Shown in pieces: positions 19,917 to 31,500 of a stretch of 64,000 nt of DNA (position 1 is the stretch's first letter; every line of letters begins with the position of its first letter). The DNA comes from Cyanodermella asteris (taxonomy: Eukaryota > Ascomycota > Lecanoromycetes > Ostropales > Stictidaceae), in the NCBI GenBank assembly GCA_900618795.1, contig UYJD01000019.1:124001-188000 (forward strand), written 5' to 3'. The translations under genes were made by a program, and so were the position numbers. The notes beneath the pieces are model-generated. The model made no database searches and had not been told where the DNA came from. It was given only the letters and a program-made list of their open reading frames with translations.

Positions 19917-22184
19917 TCAGGCATTTACCTCCTCCCGGTTCTGCTCCTTGACGCTCAAATATCTGGCTCCGCAGTCGTTTGCCAGGACATAATCACCATT
20001 CAGATGCAGGACGGTCGCCCTTTTCGACAGCATCTCACACTGACCACTGACATGCTCAAGTGCGCTAAAGTCATCGAAAGCGCGATCCAGATACTCCAGA
20101 CACTTGGTCATCTCTTCTTTCCTCTTCGGAGTGCCCTTCGGTGCCTGACCTGCCAACCCCATTTGTGCATCAGCCAGATTTGAGTAGGCCTCTGCACTTG
20201 CTTCACAATTGGCGCTGGCTAGGATCTGTGGCATGCAGGATACGAGCAGGTCTCGCGTCGCGTTGAACTCAGACAGCGAGTTCAGAACACGGCACAATGA
20301 ATTGAGTGCTGGCCACAGCTCGATCATCAGCCGCGCCTCGTACGCAATAGAGCAAGCTCGTAACGCGATGCTGAAAGCTTTCTGCGTCGAGCCCGCCCGA
20401 TCCCAGAGTCTGGCTTTGAGCACCATGAGCTTGATTCGATTTGAGATGTCCGCTTGTAGGGTGTCCAGTCGCTTTGAAGCTGTATCGAGCAGGGCCATTG
20501 CCTCTGTCAGGTTTCCCCGCTTGATCTCAATCTCGATATGCAGTAATGAAATAGCGTGATTGAGGTCGGCGTCCAAATCCGGTATTGCCTGTAGCTGGGC
20601 AACGTAGTGATCCGCCGCTGTGAGGTTGTCGCGGAGGATTGCATGATGGAGCCTCAGGATACCGGTCTGAGTTGACCAGGCTGTCTGCGTCTTCAGATTA
20701 CGCATTGGCTCGGATGGCACGGTCTCCATCAGGCAAAAGGCTTCCTGGTACTGTCCCCGCGCCGCTGCAGACCGCGCCATGCGGCATATCGCACCGAGTT
20801 TCTCTTGGTCTGTTGATGTTTCTGAATGGCATTCTAAGAACATCTCCGTCTTCGTCATGGCCAGTTCACTCACTCCAAGCCGGGTCCAGAGCACAGATTC
20901 GATGCCCGTTTGAGCACCGAAGCCGGCCGCATTCCGCTTTGTCAAATTGATATGTGATGCCCGAGCAATGTTCTCCACCGCCGGTGCTAGTCCATCGCCG
21001 CTGAGGATGGTCAAGCGTGCCTCTGCCACAAAAGTACTGCTTAGCAGCGACCAGCTCCCACTTTCCTTTGCTTTGCTGCGAAGGAATGACAGCGCTTCTT
21101 TGCCACTTCCAAGCACCCCGCTCTTCTGTATCTCTTTCGCCTCGTCCGGGTGCTGCTGGCCGAAGTGAAATAGCCAAGATAGACTGTAATTCAAGCAGCT
21201 CTGGTCCTTGTTCTCGCGCGCCGTCGAGACCGTCTCCTGCATGGCAGAGATCGCTTCGGAATGGCAGCCGAAATGAGCATGCAGCAGTGCCATATTGAGC
21301 AAGGCGTATTGGTAGTGGCTTTTATCCCTAGTAACAATTGTGTAGTCGAAATATCGGTGCAGGTTGTCAAGGGCGACAGGATAATTGCCAGCCTTCCACG
21401 CATCCAGGAACCTCGCATAATGGACTGCGCTGGGCAAGGTAATTTGACTGGTAGCCATCGCGGCAAGCTTGCTCTCCACATCTTCAGGCAGTCTATCGCC
21501 TGTCTTGCTCATCTCCGCGACCTGAAAGTCCAGCAGGCGCTCGACATCATCGGTACTATAAAACGGCACTCCAGAGCGCGGAGCGTCGAGATCCTTGTAG
21601 ATTATGTTTTCCAAGAGATCATTCTCGACGTCTGCAAGGTTGGTATCGAAGCTCGTCCTCGATAGAGAGACATTTCGCTTTCTCGACGCGTTGAACGATG
21701 GCTGTCTGAAAGCTACAAAGTCCCTCCATAGTAACGTCGCGTCACCAAACGTCAGCCGAGTAAACTCAACCTGGCATCGCCTGACGAACGCTCCGAGAGG
21801 CGAGGTTCTTGTGAGCTTGGTCCATCCTGGCAAAACCTCGGGTTCTTCAGGGTAATCGTCGTCGCGCGGCAGCTTGGGCACGGCATGCAATTTGTCAAGG
21901 AAGTCGAACAGATCATGATACTTGTCTGCCGAGTCGATCGACCAGAGGTTTCTCAACATTAGGTCCCATATTGTGCGGCCTGTGATTGTGGCTTGGTGGG
22001 CCGAAAGGATGCGTTCAAAATCTTGCAACGTGAGCGGGGCCTGCGAATATCTTTTCGAGGGTGTGATGTTTGATACTATGAATGATAGGATCGGGACAGT
22101 AGATGCTGCTGGTACATTTCCTTCGCAGTATTGCTTGATCAGGAGCAGGATTGTTGTTTTAGACGGTGTCAAGAATCGGGACAT
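19917..22184 (-). CDS. apc5: Anaphase-promoting complex subunit 5 (APC5)
   Basis: Scaffold subunit of the APC/C ubiquitin ligase that triggers sister separation and mitotic exit. Single exon, 755 aa, starting MSRFLTPSKTTILLLIKQYC. The ANAPC5 domain lies at about residues 260-360 (HYARFLDAWKAGNYPVALDNL, YQYALLNMALLHAHFG). TPR-like helical repeats follow to the C-terminus (for example ISLLHIEIEIKRGNLTEAMALLD and YLDRAFDDFSALEHVSGQCEML). Length is in the usual fungal range. The gene sits in the conserved block COX13 - APC5 - CIA30 beside MAT and is in tandem with CIA30, which starts upstream on the same strand. Confidence 0.93.
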   Translation of the reverse strand: MSRFLTPSKTTILLLIKQYCEGNVPAASTVPILSFIVSNITPSKRYSQAPLTLQDFERILSAHQATITGRTIWDLMLRNLWSIDSADKYHDLFDFLDKLHAVPKLPRDDDYPEEPEVLPGWTKLTRTSPLGAFVRRCQVEFTRLTFGDATLLWRDFVAFRQPSFNASRKRNVSLSRTSFDTNLADVENDLLENIIYKDLDAPRSGVPFYSTDDVERLLDFQVAEMSKTGDRLPEDVESKLAAMATSQITLPSAVHYARFLDAWKAGNYPVALDNLHRYFDYTIVTRDKSHYQYALLNMALLHAHFGCHSEAISAMQETVSTARENKDQSCLNYSLSWLFHFGQQHPDEAKEIQKSGVLGSGKEALSFLRSKAKESGSWSLLSSTFVAEARLTILSGDGLAPAVENIARASHINLTKRNAAGFGAQTGIESVLWTRLGVSELAMTKTEMFLECHSETSTDQEKLGAICRMARSAAARGQYQEAFCLMETVPSEPMRNLKTQTAWSTQTGILRLHHAILRDNLTAADHYVAQLQAIPDLDADLNHAISLLHIEIEIKRGNLTEAMALLDTASKRLDTLQADISNRIKLMVLKARLWDRAGSTQKAFSIALRACSIAYEARLMIELWPALNSLCRVLNSLSEFNATRDLLVSCMPQILASANCEASAEAYSNLADAQMGLAGQAPKGTPKRKEEMTKCLEYLDRAFDDFSALEHVSGQCEMLSKRATVLHLNGDYVLANDCGARYLSVKEQNREEVNA

Positions 22185-22601
22185 TGCGCTTGTGATCGAC
22201 GCGTGCGGAGCACCTCATTATTTGGCAAGGTGCTGTGGAGCTTCAAAACTTGTATTGCTCATTTGAGAGCCTTGTTGACTATGTTTTCGGGAGACAAAGT
22301 TAGGTTTTCCGTGGTGGGCACGAGGGAATGAGTTTGTCCGTTGGGGATGTGGTGCTGGGCTGTGAATTGTTGTGAATTGAAGGATGAAATCGCGACCGGC
22401 CACACTCGCAAATCGTTACAAGTCGAGGGGAACTGAACACTACAACAGCTACTTACTACGTATGTAAGGCTTGCGTTTCGTTGCTGAAACTGATGCGACC
22501 TGCTATCTACTCCCCTCAATTCACACCGTTTGGTCATCTGACCTTATTCGGAACAGCGTTATGTTGACAATTTAATATGTTCATTCATCAGAATGGGTTG
22601 A
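22185..22601. other. Spacer between CIA30 3' end and APC5 start
   Basis: 417 bp holding the APC5 promoter and the CIA30 terminator region; no gene seen. Confidence 0.6.
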
Positions 22602-23407
22602 CTAAAGGGCCTGTTCGACTTCTTCAGCCTGCTTGCCCTGACCACCTGCTATCTCGTCCAGCTTGCCTTCAGGGTCATTTGTGGCCCATATCTTTTCAAT
22701 GGATAGATCGTAAGGCCCGGTCTGCCGATCTGTCGAGCCGATCCCTATCGTTCTTACTTTCTCACGCAGCATCTCCGTCTGTGGCTCAACAACCATGCCG
22801 TGGTTTGTCCTAACAAAATCCTTCCATTTTATTGTGACAGTCTCCCATTCGCCTGGAGTTCTCGCGTACAGACGGTGTTGGTGAATATCTGAGGGAATAA
22901 TCGACTCGGTCTGGACGTTGACAAAATACCTCCTGCCATCACTCTTGACCTTCATTGCCAGGAACGCGTACGGATCGATGTTCCACAAGGATCTTCCAAA
23001 GATGGTTGGTCCTCTGTCTTTGTTCCTCCAAGCAGCATACCCCGTACGTTGTACCTTTGGCCGGTCTGTTGGTAGATCGATGGAGATGGTGCCGTGGAAG
23101 CGAGCATGCGCGGGCGTCTTCCCTGTGGCAGGCACATGGTCGAAATGTACACTCGAAAAGCCGCCAAGATCTTTGTCTGACATTTCTTTTATATCCTCCA
23201 CAGCTGCCGGTTCAGAGAAGTCCATGAGCACATACGGCCGCCATGGTACTGTGACGCCTTCCTGCCTCCAAGCTGGATCAATATTAGCTGCTGTTGCGAC
23301 CCAACGTGAAAGATGCGAAGCTCACCGCTCTTGGAAATGCGCGACAGCTCGTCTAAGCTTCGTCCCCAGAATCCACGCCGCGCCAGGAGCGTACAAGATG
23401 CCCTCAT
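22602..23407 (-). CDS. cia30: Complex I intermediate-associated protein 30 (CIA30/NDUFAF1)
   Basis: Assembly chaperone for the membrane arm of mitochondrial complex I. Exons 23326-23407 and 22602-23272 with a 53-nt intron (donor GTGAGC, acceptor ATCCAG) give 250 aa. Splicing joins RISKS to AWRQEGVTVPWRPYVLMDFSE in phase. The CIA30 fold covers most of the protein: GGFSSVHFDHV, ARFHGTISIDLP, GYAAWRNKDRG, DPYAFLAMKVKSDGRRYFVNVQ, EWETVTIKWKDFVRTNHGM and RTIGIGSTDRQTGPYDLSIEKI. The short N-terminus is basic, as for a matrix import signal. CIA30 is a known member of the conserved MAT-linked block in Pezizomycotina. Confidence 0.93.
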
Positions 23408-24943
23408 CGTAGTATATGTCGCTAGCACGCTCTGGGACGGAGAGGCAAGAGAAGCCACCCCAAAATATGTGTCCGTATTTCCTTCTCTTCAGATCTTGCA
23501 ATGCCGAGTGGCTGTCTGTGGTGGGTCGTGACGTGAAGCACAGCAGTGCTAGTCGCGAATGTGGGTATTGCTTCTGGCGGGCGTCGCAGGACGAATTTCG
23601 CAACAATAAATTGACGGGAGAGGCGCTAGGCAAAAGTTGATTTCGAAGTATAGTACAACAGAATGGGACGCGTCGTGTTGAAAGGAATAGTTCTTCGAAG
23701 TCGATGATGCAGCATCGATTGAAGGAACTTCTTCGACGTGATGCTTTGATTGGCTGGAAGCTCTCAAGAATCTGACGACATGCGATCCGCGCTCAACAGT
23801 CGACGATTCGATGTCTACCTCCAATATTTACTTTGACCTATTACTCCTCCGCATATCTGATCAAATGAGCCTTTCACTTTGTTGGTGATCCGGCCGTGTG
23901 CGTGGATGATTATGTGAGGACAGAACTTATTTCCTTGTCACATCGTTCTGCAAATATCTGCGTGGTGGCCAAGCGTGGCATGGAGCCTGTACGGACCAAA
24001 CACTATATTCCATGTTTCCCTCAACATGTCGAGTTCTGCAGGGCTGTTCGCAGTACTGCTAAGACGATAATTTTTCATACGTAGCGCTCCTCTAAAGAGA
24101 GAGCTTGAATTTCATTGCAGTCTGGGGACTACAGCTGTTGGCTCTCTTAAAGCACCTGCCGAGATCTTGTTTCTAACTCGACTGCTTTTGATGCTTCAGT
24201 CACGAACGTTGCCTATCAGCATGAGCTGGGGCTTGTTGACCTTGTGCCATCCACCGCCCACCCGACGTGGAACTAAGCAGGCAGATACAGCTGATGATCT
24301 CAGCCTGTGAGGGCGCGACGCAGTCACATCGCCCGGAGCTGATGAATTGACCAAACGTTAGAAGACCACTTACGGTGCGTCGTAAGCCAAGAAGCCGCCT
24401 CTGCCAACAGTCCATTCTATTACGAGCTCGTTGTGGAGGTTATGGCGGCTCCACGTTAAACACAGGATGCAGCGAAGGTGAGGCGCCTGTTGGGATGGCC
24501 CATGTCATCAAGACGCCCGAAGCCTCAGTGTTGAGGTGGCGTCACGTTGGGACGGAAGCCGGCAGGCGCGTTTGGAGGCCATGAGCTTCGTGGCTGGTAC
24601 GTGAGAGGCTGGCGCCTTCCTTAGATATAAATATGGGAGCCTCACAGCGAAAATCCCCCCCTTTCTTTCTCTCTTTCACCTCCCACCACCTCACCTTTGA
24701 GCGCGACCTCCAGCCTCGTCCTCTCCTGCTTCTCTCTTTTCAATTCTCAACCTCGTTTCTTTTCTGCTTCGTCTTCGTTGATTCCTTCCCTTCTGCAAGG
24801 TTGCCTGCAACCTCACTACAGTACTGAGTGGTCCACCCTGAGTGCTTTGAAAAGCCGCACCTTCCCTTGATCCGGGGTCCCAAATTCAGATCTCGATCCT
24901 TTTTCCGCATTGTACTTACGCTAATACCGCATCAACTGTTGCA
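23408..24943. other. Divergent intergenic region, CIA30 / RRM gene
   Basis: About 1.5 kb. The right end holds a TATA-like element and a long C/T-rich leader that probably belongs to the RRM gene. The rest has only short antisense frames with no family resemblance. Confidence 0.55.
24626..24633 (+). promoter_or_regulatory. TATA-like element upstream of the RRM gene
   Basis: TATAAATA about 310 bp before the chosen ATG. It is followed within 40 bp by a pyrimidine-rich tract (24655-24760) typical of strongly expressed fungal promoters and transcription starts. This implies a 5' leader of roughly 250 nt. Confidence 0.5.
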
Positions 24944-27034
24944 ATGGCTGTTCACGGCGTTGCAGACCCCTTTACGCCTGCTGCAAGCAGTAGCGCTCGT
25001 CCAGTTCAGCATTCAATCAAGCTCGAGCATGGCCTCGAGACTCCAAGTGGTACTGCCACCGCCAGCTCAGTATCTGGCGCCAGTGCACCTCGCACTCCTC
25101 ATGGTAAGCCACAAAGTTCCTCAGTTCCTCCCGTCACACCACTTGACAAACTTTCTGTCAAGGGATTGCTTTGACTTTCGTATATTCGGTGGTACGGCCA
25201 AAAGATGAGATGCTGATAAGGACAGACTTGTCCGCCGCTCAGATTGCCGAGCTTCCCAGCAGCAGTGTGAGCTCCGACGTTAGCGAGAGCGAGCGAGAGC
25301 AAAAGAAGTGCCACCATGGTCAGAACAACAACGAGCAAACTGGGCATGATGAAGCGAGGTCAAGCTCCAGCAACGGTAAGTCTAGTCCCATTGCTGGAGT
25401 CAAGTTATTGGCTGACTTCGCAAAGATCCCTTTCTGAACAGCGACAACAACTCTCCTGAAGAAGTTTCCTACCGACCACGTCCCGATCGCTTTGGCACCG
25501 AAATCACAGCTGAGCTCGCCCAAGCCATCTTCCCGTCAGATGCCTGTGTCTTTGTTGCAAAGTAAGTCAGCCACTCTGTCACCATCACAGCAATACGTTC
25601 ATCATACTAACAACTCCAGCCTTGTCGCCAGCAAGAGCGATGATGAGATTCGCGACGCTGTCAAAGACGCCTTTTTACCATTCGGTGCTTGCTATGTTAA
25701 GGTCAAGCGTGACTCGGGAGGAATGCCATACGCTTTCGTCCAGTACGAGGTAAGTTCGTTCTTTTGCCATCTGCATGTATGTTTGCTCACTAGTCACCTC
25801 TAGAAAGTGGAAGACTCCGCTCAAGCTATCACCAAAGGCCGTCATCTGAGCATCTTGGGTCGTCCATGTCGCACTGAACGCGCGAAGGTCAATCGTAAGT
25901 GGTCCTTACCTGACTTGATGGATGTAACTCATCAGTCCAGGCTCTCTCTATCTTTCACGCACGACTAGTGGTCGTATCTCTGAAGCAGAGGCTCGTGAAA
26001 TTCTTGTCGATATGGGTGACATCCAGTCGGTCTGGTATTCAACCCCAACCGACATTGAGATGTTCCGTCTACCTCAGGGTATCTGGGTCCAGTTCGCGTT
26101 CTTTCAGGATGCCCGTGACGCTGCAGCTGCCTTCAAGGACAGTACCGAGTTCCGGCTCGAACAGCCTCAGCTTCCGGAAGACCTGCGTGCCAAGCTCACC
26201 AACAGTCGTACTCACACTAACCATACAAGCAATGTTGGCCATGGCACTCCATACAAGACTCCCCTTCGCCAAGGCCCATTCAACACGCCTGCGTCTCGAA
26301 GCAGCTGCAGTCACGATGCCACGTCTATCTTCATCGGCAATCTCAACGGGAATGTCACCCTAGACCAGCTCCGTGCCATCTTTGGCAAATTCGGATCCAT
26401 TCGCAACATTGATATTGTTTGTCGCCCTGGTGTTGCTGGCAACAATGTGCACGCTTTCGTCGATTTCGACAGCCCGCGTGCTGTTGTATCGACGCTCAAC
26501 GCCGAGGTGAGTCTGCCTCCGATAATATCTATCCCCTCACTAATCATCTTGCAGCACGTCCTGGGTAACACCCATCTACGAGTCGAACGGCGACAGTCCA
26601 CGCCATTCTCGATGAGTTTCTCTAGCTCGTCCCGATTCAGCAACGGAAGTCCCCGTCATCGAAGCTATGCCGGCAGCAATGGCACCATGCCAAGTACACC
26701 TTTCTCTGGTGGGCACTATCCACCCGAGTTTGGATACCGTGGTCACGTTGGCGAGCCGTTCCCGATGCACGTTGGCATGCATCCATTCTGCCCTCCTTAC
26801 GGCCCGAACACTCACATCAATCACACCCATATGTACGCGCAGGCACAGCCCATGATCTACGGGAGTCCGTCTTCTGGCCAGTATCCTGGTGATCATGGGT
26901 TTGGTCAGCTTGCTTATCACCCTGCAGGTCCACCACAGTTCGCACTTCCTCCACAAATGCCGCTCGTGCCCACCTCTCAGGCTGACTCGAAGAACGGGCT
27001 TTTGCCTACTCTCCACGAACACATGGGACAGTGA
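24944..27034 (+). CDS. RNA-binding protein with three RRM-like domains
   Basis: Seven exons: 24944-25103, 25226-25375, 25426-25561, 25620-25749, 25804-25894, 25941-26506, 26555-27034. All phases agree; 570 aa. The N-terminal 100 residues are low-complexity. RRM1 begins at ACVFVANLVAS and ends around GRPCRTERAKVN, with the RNP1-like stretch GGMPYAFVQYE. A second, degenerate RRM runs from SLYLSRTTSGRISEAEAREI. The third is the clearest: TSIFIGNLNGNVTLDQLRAIFGKFG (RNP2) and NNVHAFVDFDS (RNP1). The C-terminal 150 residues are rich in Gly, Pro, His, Ser and Met, likely disordered. Probable mRNA-binding regulator; it resembles fungal multi-RRM proteins of the Crp79/Mug28 kind, but I cannot assign an ortholog. 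Confidence 0.85.
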
Positions 27035-28136
27035 TCGTCTTGGCTCCTTTAGTACCCAATGCCTCTTTTGATGTATATCGGTCCTCGACCATCTGATCTC
27101 ACGGCCATTACGCCACCCACTTGCTACACGCTACACGCTACCACACTCACTACGACTCTTTCACCACGTCATGACCTGAAAAGGCATCTTGCTACGAGCT
27201 ATTACTTCCACGAATTTGTGCCATACTTTCATGACTTTGCAGATACTGTTCACATTGCTTCCAAGTAAGATATCGCAGCTCTTGTCCGAGACAAAGCACT
27301 AACATCTGACAGATAGAAAAACATTGCCACTTTTATAGCCGCGTCACAACGCCACTACCGCTGGACTTACACGTGCTGGTGCTATTCTCGCCCGAACTGT
27401 GTCATGCTCAGCTCGTAGTTGGGTACATCGAGCATGGTGGGTGTCAACAGGTTGGCACTGCTGGGTGTATATGCCATGAACTGATGTCGGGAATGGCGCA
27501 GGAATTGAAGGCCAGGAGTCACGGAAAATCATATTTGAAACTAGGCGTTTCAAAAACTTGCTACGAGCTATCTCATCCAAACAAGCGACACTACAATGAA
27601 TCGGGTTGACTGATAACCTTGCAACATTCGAGCATGCAATCTTCCTTTTGACCATGTAACGGAACTATTGCTGGACCATTCACGCTGATGCAACATGACG
27701 TTCGCCACAGTTTCGTCTTTGTAAGCCTTTCTTGCCTCGCTGTCTGAATTATAGCGACCGGCCCGATCCGCATCAAGCTAGGCACGTCCGGAATCACATT
27801 GTACCAATGAGCATAAACAGGACCGCCAGAGGTCTGTCGTGATTTCAGAGACTATATTCACGTTATGATACATATATAGGTTGTTGTACACAGCGTTTGG
27901 ATCAGCATGCGAGCTGAGTCGCGGCCAGATATTGGGTATGGATCCACGGCGCTGAATGTGTGCAGTCTGCAATTCATATGTACTGCGGGCTTCGACTCAC
28001 AAGACGCCCCAAGTAGAGGCGTGGCGCGAGGAGGGTGATCGACTCCAAAGAGCAGATTTGTCCCCGGGTCGTGATCCGAAAAGGCTAAGGCACTCAGGCC
28101 CGAGATGCAAGCCAAACGAACACTTGATGCCTTCTT
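27035..28136. other. Convergent intergenic region
   Basis: About 1.1 kb between two converging genes. Only short frames without recognisable features; no repeat or RNA gene seen. Confidence 0.55.
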
Positions 28137-29015
28137 TCATGCGTTCAGAAGCTGGTCGACATCAGTCTCTTGCGTCGTTCCCCAAACCATCCATTTGCCC
28201 TCCTTTCCATTGAGCATAATCTTCTGGATCACAAGATACTCGCTTACTTCCTTCGGCTCGACAACCTCATCTACCTGTTCCACTTGTCCCGATTTTGATC
28301 GCCCCTTGGACTTGGCCACCTGGGCCTTGACCTTCTCCAGCTTCTGCTTGGACCGTATCTTGACGACAGCCTGCCTCAGCGTCGTCATCGGCGGACTGGG
28401 CAGCAAAGCAACACGGTGACTGACCACCCTAGGCTGACCAATGTACCTCTCCAAAGTCCACTCGTACTTTTCGTTTCGCGGCCTCGTATTGATCTTGGAA
28501 CTGAAGGAATTGAGCAATCCCGAAGCGCACACTTTCCGTAGCCCAGCGACGTCGCCCTCTGCGAATGCGCTGTACATCTCATGGTGTAGTTCTCGCGCGA
28601 CAAGCTTCGTCTTGCCAAAGTTGATCGTCGGCCTGTCCAGCCCCGTCTTGCTCTTATTTACGATGAAGAACTTGTAGTATAGCACTGTCCCGAGATCCAC
28701 GACCCGCCTCTTGACTCGCTGCCACTCCAGCTTCGCTCGTTTCCCAGGTTCCCGGAAGATGCTGGGCGCTCGGGACCCTGTCGGCATGACGAGCGTGTCT
28801 GGAAGGAGGCCGAGGTCGGTTGGAAAGTTCATGACGTTGCCCATTGCTTTCTTCTGCTGGACGGACATTGACTGTTGCTCGTCACCGCCAGATTTCGACG
28901 CGGCTCGCATCTTGATCGGTAGGGAGGGCGTGTTGGTGAAGGTACGGATCGGGATTCGACATTTTGGCGGATACAGGAAGCTACAAAGGACGGGTCGGTG
29001 CGAGTTGAGAGCCAT
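28137..29015 (-). CDS. Mitochondrial ribosomal protein mL45 (MBA1/Tim44-like)
   Basis: Tim44-like-fold protein of the mitochondrial large ribosomal subunit (mL45; yeast Mba1), placed at the tunnel exit to deliver nascent chains to the inner membrane. I start at the Met at 29015, giving 292 aa, because MALNSHRPVLCSFLYPPKC plus the following basic stretch makes a good presequence. The open frame extends 151 codons further but those residues look random. Family features: FPTDLGLLPDTLVMPTG, RAKLEWQRVKRRVVDLG, the helical Tim44-like domain (ELHHEMYSAFAEGDVAGLRK) and YLVIQKIMLNGKEGKWMVWG near the end. Divergent from EOS1. Confidence 0.88.
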   Translation of the reverse strand: MALNSHRPVLCSFLYPPKCRIPIRTFTNTPSLPIKMRAASKSGGDEQQSMSVQQKKAMGNVMNFPTDLGLLPDTLVMPTGSRAPSIFREPGKRAKLEWQRVKRRVVDLGTVLYYKFFIVNKSKTGLDRPTINFGKTKLVARELHHEMYSAFAEGDVAGLRKVCASGLLNSFSSKINTRPRNEKYEWTLERYIGQPRVVSHRVALLPSPPMTTLRQAVVKIRSKQKLEKVKAQVAKSKGRSKSGQVEQVDEVVEPKEVSEYLVIQKIMLNGKEGKWMVWGTTQETDVDQLLNA

Positions 29016-29466
29016 GGCTGGAAAGAGGAGTGCAAGGTGACAGACCGAGCGAGGACGGCGCTGGTGGAGAGAGCTCAGTTGGCAACTGCTATGTTTCGAG
29101 ATGAGGAAAATGTTCCTGGCCCGGCGCGCCCTTCCGATGTCAAGCGTTGTCTCCGCTGCCGCATTGCCCAATTGAAAGCCAGCGAAGTCTGGAGGAGCTG
29201 TTCGCTCTTTACCAGACACCGAAGTTGTATCTGCTCGAATACTTGCGCATCGGGACATCTTTTCCTCGATCAGACATCGCGTTTCCACAATTGTCCAGGA
29301 TAAAGCGAAGCGCTGGCATAATCTAGCAAGCGAGCATTCAATTTCCCCAGGCCCATATCTTGCACAGCACCAGACACCCACATCTCCAACCTTCAACTCG
29401 CTGCCGACTTTCCAGCAGAGCTCTCTGAAGCTCTCACGACATCCATTGTCCCCTCTCCTCCACGAC
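29016..29466. promoter_or_regulatory. Bidirectional promoter of mL45 and EOS1
   Basis: 451 bp between divergent starts. The mL45 reading frame stays open through nearly all of it, probably by chance. Confidence 0.45.
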
Positions 29467-30714
29467 ATGTCCCGGTCTCACAGGCCGTGAGCACACCGCC
29501 GCACTGGCGTCTCCAACAAGCCCCAGCAACAGCATCTCCATCTCCACCTCCACGCCTTCCTCCTCCCGATCACGCTCACGGACAAACCCGCAAACAGCTC
29601 CTCCCCTCTTCACATCCAGCTCCTCACCTCCCGCGATCCCTCCTCCAAGCTATACCGCCGCAACGTCTCCCGCCGCGGCCCGACCAGCGTCCGCCGCCGA
29701 ACCCTCACCACCCTCCCCTCCTCCGTCGCCTTCCGCCTCGGATCCGTCCCACAAACACAAGAGCTCGGCAGACCAGATCCTCCTTTCCCGAAAACGTCTC
29801 GACAGCGCCGGCCAGCATCCCCGCGTGGCGGCCCTGCTCGGCGTTCAGCCGCGCTGGTATGTGCCGCTTCTGATCTGTCGGGCCCTGAGCTGCGCGCCGG
29901 CGGCATGGTGGGGGTTCCGATGCGCCCTCACCTTCTTGGGCGAGCTGATATTACGACACGGCCGGGGCTTGACCGTTCTTGAACCCGGAAGTGAGAATTA
30001 CACCGGCGGAATAGGAGGAGCGGGAGCAGGGGGCTCAGGAGGGACGACACTCAGCGTGAGGGGCCCTGGATGGGCGGAGGCTGAACGACGCTTCCGGGTC
30101 ACGGAGGTTTTTCTGGCGATTCTGTGGTGCTCTGCGAGCGCGTATTTGAGTTTCTTCTTTACGGATTGTTTGATGACAAGATGGTAGGTTACAGGTCTAG
30201 TCGTCCAGAAGGCTACAAATCCCGGCCGTGGAGAGAACTGTGGCTGACGGATCTTCCATACGCAGGCTTGTCAACTATACCCCTATTGCGACTGTTATGC
30301 GGCTGTTGACTTTGAACGCGCTGATTGCGTACATTTCGTCCTTGAGCATGTGGCTTTCTGGGGCGTCGGAGGACCCCAGAATGCTTTTGCCGGCTTGGAT
30401 ATCGATTGCAACTGTGAGTTTTAAATTCGCGGAACTACTTCCGGGTGCGTGAGGATTCGGAAACCTGACTGATTGTACAGCTTTTGACCTTGATATATCA
30501 TATCACGCAGAGGAAGATCAACATCAGAAAGGAGACGCACGCGACGATACACATCTTTTCATTTGCGAGTTTCATCAGCTTATGCGCCGTTTTGTTCCAG
30601 CTGCACTTGGCGAGGGAGAATGATCCGGTGGTGCCCCTGTTTGAAATGGCCAAGATGGTCTGGAAGCGGTTGCACATTGGCCAAGAAAGCACGTACGGGA
30701 AGAGCGAGTTGTAG
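29467..30714 (+). CDS. eos1: EOS1-like N-glycosylation membrane protein
   Basis: ER membrane protein of the EOS1 family, implicated in yeast in N-glycosylation and oxidative-stress tolerance. Exons 29467-29486 (20 nt), 29533-30183, 30266-30413 and 30481-30714 give 350 aa. The tiny first exon (MSRSHRP) is inferred: the 47-nt intron has a GTGAGC donor and phase match, and no other Met precedes the conserved region without a stop. A Ser/Pro-rich N-terminus (to about residue 100) precedes the family core QPRWYVPLLICRALSCAPAAW. Further membrane spans are VFLAILWCSASAYLSFFF, MRLLTLNALIAYISSLSMWL, LLTLIYHITQR and IHIFSFASFISLCAVLF. Composition turns from C-rich to G-rich within exon 2. Confidence 0.85.
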
Positions 30715-31500
30715 GAGGACTTGTCAGTTTTCGAAGAAACATCTACCAGATGAAATCTTGCCCAGGGTGGCCTACTGAAATGAATTACCAAAGCTCTGAA
30801 AACTGCTCCTAAAGGGCGAGTCGTAGAGCATACCGGAAATGGCCGTCTGGAATCCGCCCTGATGTGTAGCCCCTTGTCTGTTCGAGAAGAGCTTCTCAAG
30901 GCAGTGTCGGAGGTGTTACTGATGCAAAGCTTGAATCTATACTGACGCTGTGCTGGAGATGTCATTACTGATTTTGCCGAAGCTCCGACTGCAGATACTC
31001 CTGAAAGAATCCGGCGGCTTAGTGAGGGTTCCGGTAGCTTGATTCATACATTCACATTTTCTGCCCATGACTCTCGGACAGGTCGCAAAGGTGATTTTCG
31101 ATGCAGACACAGGGTTGATGGGGTAAAGTATACATTCGTGGCGGCTGTTAAGCAGCGTGCCTGAACTAGGCCCATCGCGTTTATCTTCTGTTCTGTGGTA
31201 GCCGTTGCGTGAATGCAAATCCGTGAAACTCGTAATTAGTGCCCTGTGACAAGCAGACTGATCAAGAAAAAGAGCGACAGTGCCAGGCATCAGTCCTCAA
31301 ATCAGCTCACGTTGCACGAGAGAATAGGCCAGGCCCGGGTGCAGCATGGCCGGCGCGAAGCCGTTCGATTGCCGCATGCAAAGTCCAGTCAAACAACCCA
31401 ACCCTGCCAGCAGCTCGGAATGATTTGGTAAATTGACGATTCCGCGCCAATGTGCAAACGTGAGCATATTTGAGCTAGCTATGAGTGCGTGGTCCAGGTG
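30715..31500. other. Convergent intergenic region
   Basis: About 790 bp between the 3' ends of EOS1 and eIF1; no gene or repeat recognised. Confidence 0.55.

Noticed and set aside
28137-29468. 443-codon version of mL45
   Set aside because: The first 151 codons run through the divergent promoter and do not look like protein; the Met at 29015 gives a proper presequence.
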